The translations under genes were made by a program, and so were the position numbers. From the NCBI GenBank assembly GCA_964427535.1, contig CAYRVF010000024.1, positions 1 to 44,265 of the forward strand: DNA of 44,265 nucleotides, read 5' to 3'. Position 1 is the stretch's first letter, and each line of letters opens with the position of its first letter. This stretch comes from CAYRVF01 sp964427535 (GTDB lineage Bacteria > Chloroflexota > Ktedonobacteria > Ktedonobacterales > JADMIN01). The notes beneath the pieces are model-generated. The model was not told the DNA's origin and did not search any database. It was given only the letters and a program-made list of their open reading frames with translations. This document shows, in pieces, positions 41,330 through 44,265 of this stretch.

Positions 41330-41359
41330 AGTATAGGTAGGACCGCTCGCTGCTGTCAA
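41330..41359 (-). promoter_or_regulatory. Near-consensus promoter of the DUF4395-thioredoxin operon
   Basis: On the minus strand a perfect TTGACA (41359-41354), 18-base spacer and TATACT (41335-41330). Start point near 41323, giving a leader of about 70 bases. This is the best sigma-70 promoter in the window. Confidence 0.7.
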
Positions 41360-41397
41360 GGTCCGGGGCGGAGACCAGTAGCGAGCGTGGGCCGGCT

Positions 41398-41860
41398 ATG
41401 GGCTATGACGGCCACAAGCGGCGCAGGGGCTCCACGCTACACGCGGCGGTGGACACCCTCGACCATCTGCTGGCGGGCGTCGTCACCCCGGCCGACGCAC
41501 AGGATCGCGCCCAGGTCGGGGCGCAGGCGGCGGCGCTTGTCAGGGCGCGCGCCGCGCCCGAGCGCGGGGCGGAGCCCCTTGACCGAGCGCACGGCGGAGG
41601 TGCTGCGGCTCGTGGCCGAGGGGCTGTCGAGCACGGCGATCGGGCACCAGCTCTTCCTCTCGGCCAGTACCGTCACGTATCACCTGACCTCGGTCTTTCA
41701 CAAGCTCGGCGTCAGCGCCCGTGCCCAGGCGGTTGCGGAAGCGGACAAACGCGGCCTGCTCTGGCCTCGTGGGCGATGCACCGCCGCACCTATTCCTACT
41801 CTGTACACAGACTATGTATACAGAGGCGGCGCGGAGGCATGCGGGGCCGCAGAGTCTTAG
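41398..41860 (+). pseudogene. Decayed LuxR-type regulator, C-terminal part with a frameshift
   Basis: From ATG 41398 the first frame reads AAVDTLDHLLAGVVTPADAQ and AAALVRARAAPERGAEPL, the helical part just before the DNA-binding domain. It then continues in another frame as LTERTAEVLRLVAEGLS, LFLSASTVTYHLTSVFHK and ARAQAVAEADKRGLL, a clear LuxR helix-turn-helix. Dropping one T at about 41579-41580 restores a continuous reading. The ATPase and repeat domains of full-length members are missing. The stop overlaps the convergent membrane protein gene by four bases. Sequencing error at the shift cannot be ruled out, but the missing N-terminal part shows decay anyway. Confidence 0.7.
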
Positions 41861-42444
41861 GAGTCGGACGGGCTCGCCGGCGGCGCGCTCCGTCTCAATG
41901 TGGCGAGCGCCGGCCCGGACAACAGCAGCCACGAGGAGAGGGTCGCCGCGAGCAGCAGGATGCCCGTCACCACCGCCAGCACGTCGAGCCACACCGGTTG
42001 GCCGACGACGAGGCCCGCGCCCGCGACCACCTGCAGGAGACAGCTCAGGAGCGATGGCGCCAACAACCACCTGTGGCGACCGCGCCAGCGACCGCTCCGG
42101 CGAACGCGCCACGTGGCCACGACGTTGATGAGCACGGCCAGCGCGCCGAGGACCAGGAGCGGGAGGCCGACGCCCAGGGTCGTCTGACCGGGCACGAGGA
42201 ACGCGAGCGCGCTCACGGCCACGTCCGCGAAGACCGCCAGCACGCCGGCCGCCAGGGTCCAGAGGTCGCGCTCGACCACGACGTCGCGTCCACTAGGATC
42301 GGCGTGCAGGGACATGGCGACGAACACGAGGCCGAGCAGCGTGGCGGCGGAGGTGCCAGCCACGGCGTAGAAGGCGCCCCAGGAGGCGGCCTGCGCGGCG
42401 AAGCCGCTGGCGAGCATGGCGAGCATGGCGAGCATGGCGAGCAT
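41857..42444 (-). CDS. Hypothetical membrane protein, 195 aa
   Basis: Five or six hydrophobic helices in a compact protein. The first has SWGAFYAVAGTSAATLLGLV then FVAMSLHAD (about 22-50), a pattern known from small uncharacterised bacterial membrane proteins. Later helices are around 68-85, 90-110, 128-150 and 155-180, with a basic loop (RVRRSGRWRGRHR) between. The ATG at 42444 is chosen because GGGGGG lies just before. Because of a 9-bp repeat, three further in-frame ATGs at 42435, 42426 and 42417 follow, so the N-terminus reads as repeated Met-Leu-Ala. Function unknown. Confidence 0.7.
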   Translation of the reverse strand: MLAMLAMLAMLASGFAAQAASWGAFYAVAGTSAATLLGLVFVAMSLHADPSGRDVVVERDLWTLAAGVLAVFADVAVSALAFLVPGQTTLGVGLPLLVLGALAVLINVVATWRVRRSGRWRGRHRWLLAPSLLSCLLQVVAGAGLVVGQPVWLDVLAVVTGILLLAATLSSWLLLSGPALATLRRSAPPASPSDS

Positions 42445-42447
42445 GGC
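42412..42447. repeat. 9-bp tandem repeat, four copies, each carrying a start codon
   Basis: Unit GAGCATGGC at 42412, 42421, 42430 and 42439; on the minus strand each contains an in-frame ATG of the membrane protein gene. Confidence 0.95.
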
Positions 42448-42859
42448 GTCCCCCCTTCTGCGCGTGAGATCGGTGGTCTGCGTCGAGGATCTCGCCGGCA
42501 CGTCTACGGTGGTGCCCGCCGCAGCGGTGCACGCCGCGGCGGTGCACGCCGCAGCGCGGTCCAGGCTTCCGGCACCCACACCAGGTCGGGAGCACGCGGC
42601 TAGGCGTGTGCCGCCGCTTCCGCTCTCCGGTGGGGCCGCCATGTGCTCCCCGCATCGGCGCCGCGCGGCCCCACCCGCCATCTGGAGACCGTTCCCAGAC
42701 CATCCGCATTCCACGGCCTAGGTCATGTGTACACCCACGTGCTCCGGAGTCTCGCCGCCATCGCTGCAAGAACAGCGGATGTCGCCCGCCACCACCACGC
42801 ATATGCTGCACTCGACGTTGCATACCGGCACTCAAGTCCGCGACAGAAAGGCTACCACG
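42445..42859. other. Intergenic region, no clear gene
   Basis: GC-rich and partly repetitive (GGTGCACGCCGC occurs twice near 42530-42555). The upstream frame of the membrane protein runs through it but looks low-complexity. Nothing else recognised. Confidence 0.45.
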
Positions 42860-43042
42860 ATGATCCCGCGCATTCTCCCACAGGCGCCAGTCGCCTGTGG
42901 CCCCAACTATACCGTCGAGGAATGGCGTGCCCTGCAATGGCTCCGCCTGCGCTTCCAGGCGGACGGCGACCCGTGGTCCGGCCGCGAGTTGGCGCAGCCG
43001 GCGGCAGCACTCCCCGCTACGCACGCTCTCCGTCGCCGCTGA
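42860..43042 (+). CDS. Small hypothetical protein, 60 aa, possibly truncated
   Basis: The part NYTVEEWRALQWLRLRF, QADGDPWSGRELAQ looks like a small helical protein type found in several copies in related genomes, in which a further LRFLRWL-like helix usually follows. Here the end becomes Ala/Pro-rich (AAALPATHALRRR), so a frameshift or truncation after RELA is possible. The ATG has GAAAGG about nine bases upstream. It stands alone between two membrane protein genes. Family recall is from general pattern only, so function and integrity are uncertain. Confidence 0.45.
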   Translation: MIPRILPQAPVACGPNYTVEEWRALQWLRLRFQADGDPWSGRELAQPAAALPATHALRRR

Positions 43043-43223
43043 TGGCTACCACCACTTCTGTGTGGCTGCACAATTGTCGCCCAGTCTGGGACGGTTGCGT
43101 ATCGGGAGAACGGGCAACCCAGAAATGAACATAACGTATTTACAGTAGAGATGAAGGATGGTCACTGGAGCGCGTGGACGCGCGTGTCGTCCAGTGGCTT
43201 AGCTCAGGGAAGGGATGCAAGGA

Positions 43224-43712
43224 ATGCCCGACGTCCAGGAGAGATTCACTCGACATGCCCCAGGATTTCTAGGAGACGCTAACGCCCCAACCATGCCGGA
43301 CCCGACGCGCGACAGCGTCGAGCCGGCTCAGCGGCCGCACGCGCAGTCGTCGCACGACCGACCACCATTCACACCGCAGCTGCCGCCGCCTCGCCCACCA
43401 CGCCCGGTCGGGCACCGCGAACTGGCGCTTTCCCGCGTTACGCAGGGAACCCATCTGCTCCTCGGTCTCATCGAGACTCTGCTGGCGATCCGCGTCGTGC
43501 TCATGGTGCTGGCGGCCAACCCTGGCGCGGGCTTCTCGAGCTTCATCTATGGCCTGACGGCGCCACTGGTCGCGCCCTTCGAGGGCGTCTTCCCGAATGC
43601 AGCCAGCACGCAGGGCAATGTGCTCGATGTGGCGGCGCTGCTCGCGATGATCGTCTATGCGCTGGTGGCATGGGGCATCCTGACGATGGCGCGGATCATC
43701 GAGCGCCGGTGA
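43224..43712 (+). CDS. YggT family membrane protein, 162 aa
   Basis: Residues 1-65 form a polar Pro/Arg/His-rich extension. Two hydrophobic helices follow, about 74-96 (HLLLGLIETLLAIRVVLMVL) and 133-156 (VAALLAMIVYALVAWGILTM), joined by a loop NPGAGFSSFIYGLTAPLVAPFEGVFP that is diagnostic of YggT proteins. The family has two such helical units or one; here there is one. YggT proteins are linked to osmotic shock tolerance and cell division loci, but no division gene is adjacent. The ATG at 43224 has GGAAGGG nine bases upstream; the ATG at 43215 is also possible. Confidence 0.8.
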   Translation: MPDVQERFTRHAPGFLGDANAPTMPDPTRDSVEPAQRPHAQSSHDRPPFTPQLPPPRPPRPVGHRELALSRVTQGTHLLLGLIETLLAIRVVLMVLAANPGAGFSSFIYGLTAPLVAPFEGVFPNAASTQGNVLDVAALLAMIVYALVAWGILTMARIIERR

Positions 43713-44123
43713 CACAACGTCAACGTGCGTATCGCGCCGTGTGCGGGACGAGGGCGGAGGGGGGCGTAGCCGCGGCCTACCGCGAAGGGCATGCGCTACC
43801 CGCGAGGAAGGTGGTCACCCTCGCTCGGCGCCTGTTGGAGGAGTGGACCGAGGTGCTCCTCCAGCCTGACGAGGCGCGCTGGGCAGCATCCCGTCCCCAG
43901 AGCGTCCGACTCAGCATCCTGAGCAGAGTCCCGTGAGCGCGCCTGAGCTGGCCGGCGAGCTGCGGCTGGTGGCCCAGGGCCGCTCCATCTCCAGCAAGGC
44001 CATCGGGCAGCGGCTCTTCCTCGCGCCCAGCACCGTCAGCCAGCACGTGAAAGCCATCTTCAACAAACTGGCGGTGGACACGCGCAGGCCGTGGCGGTGG
44101 CGGCGCAGCGCGGGCTGCTGTAG
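43713..44123 (+). pseudogene. Second decayed LuxR-type regulator, several frame breaks
   Basis: The first frame (to the TGA at 43934-43936) reads GVAAAYREGHALPARKVVTL, the usual segment before the helix-turn-helix of these regulators. A second frame then reads ELRLVAQGRSISSKAIGQRL and FLAPSTVSQHVKAIFNKLAV, a LuxR DNA-binding helix set. A third frame supplies AQAVAVAAQRGLL and the TAG at 44121-44123. At least two frame changes and a lost N-terminal part mark it as non-functional unless there are sequencing errors. It is a diverged paralogue of the remnant at 41398-41860. Confidence 0.65.
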
Positions 44124-44265
44124 CCGGACGCCCACAACATCTGGAGCGACTGCCAGATCGTCCCCACGCTCAGGTTAGTGAAGCCGATCGTGCCGATGGT
44201 GATGAGGGCGAGCGCCGCCTGCTCTCTCCCTGCCGTGCTGTGTGGCCTTGGCTCTCTCGTCTCCC
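44060..44265 (-). other. Open frame at the window edge, possible gene fragment
   Basis: On the minus strand the frame from the window edge includes ALALITIGTIGFTNLSVG and TIWQSLQMLWASGY, which reads like a real amphipathic or membrane-associated sequence. It then runs antisense into the LuxR remnant with Cys/Pro/Ala-rich, unlikely sequence. It may be the 3' part of a gene lying beyond base 44265. Evidence is only composition. Confidence 0.2.

Overview
The window is high-GC bacterial chromosomal DNA with mostly housekeeping and cell-surface genes and no transposase, integrase, phage gene, CRISPR array, tRNA or rRNA that I could find. Gene content, the style of the debranching enzyme, the LuxR-type remnants and the many GTG starts suggest a terrestrial Chloroflexota, perhaps near the Ktedonobacteria. 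This placement is an inference; no marker gene in the window proves it. A run of exactly 100 N at 9824-9923 marks a scaffold join inside a repeat.

Left part (1-20.8 kb), metabolism and housekeeping. It starts with the 5' part of dxs (isoprenoid precursors), a gene of unknown function, another unknown gene downstream of tyrA (tyrosine synthesis), a class I methyltransferase, scpB (chromosome condensation), an endonuclease IV, a two-helix membrane protein and a glycogen-debranching-type glycosidase. A response regulator/histidine kinase pair, a small HD hydrolase of the alarmone-hydrolase type and msrA follow. Next come an AtuA-like small protein, an enoyl-CoA hydratase and a biotin-dependent acyl-CoA carboxylase alpha subunit, which look like part of a branched acyl-CoA or terpenoid acid pathway, then an acyl-CoA synthetase.

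Middle (20.9-22.4 kb), a small island of visibly lower GC. It holds two intact and two fragmentary small genes, all on the minus strand with no recognisable product. They resemble a row of orphan immunity-type genes.

Surface polysaccharide locus (22.4-38.6 kb). Six minus-strand genes encode a GT4, a polymerase/ligase fused to a second GT4, a Wzx-type flippase, a third GT4, a hexapeptide acyltransferase and a GT-C-like membrane protein. Five plus-strand genes encode two NAD-dependent sugar epimerases, a DPM1-like GT2, a GtrA-like protein and a DUF1972/GT4 protein. Together they could build, flip, polymerise and decorate an exopolysaccharide. No initiating phosphoglycosyl transferase or Wza/Wzc export machinery is in the window. 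Two promoters in this locus carry the same 15-bp motif with a palindromic core, at the same distance from the -10 box.

Right part (38.6-44.3 kb). It has a Glu/Leu-type dehydrogenase, a DUF4395 membrane protein paired with a membrane-anchored thioredoxin-like protein, a multi-pass membrane protein, a YggT protein, and two decayed LuxR-type regulators.

A general oddity is the number of short, near-perfect tandem repeats (9-18 bp units, 2-4 copies) between genes, over promoters and at gene ends. Inside genes the unit is a multiple of three.
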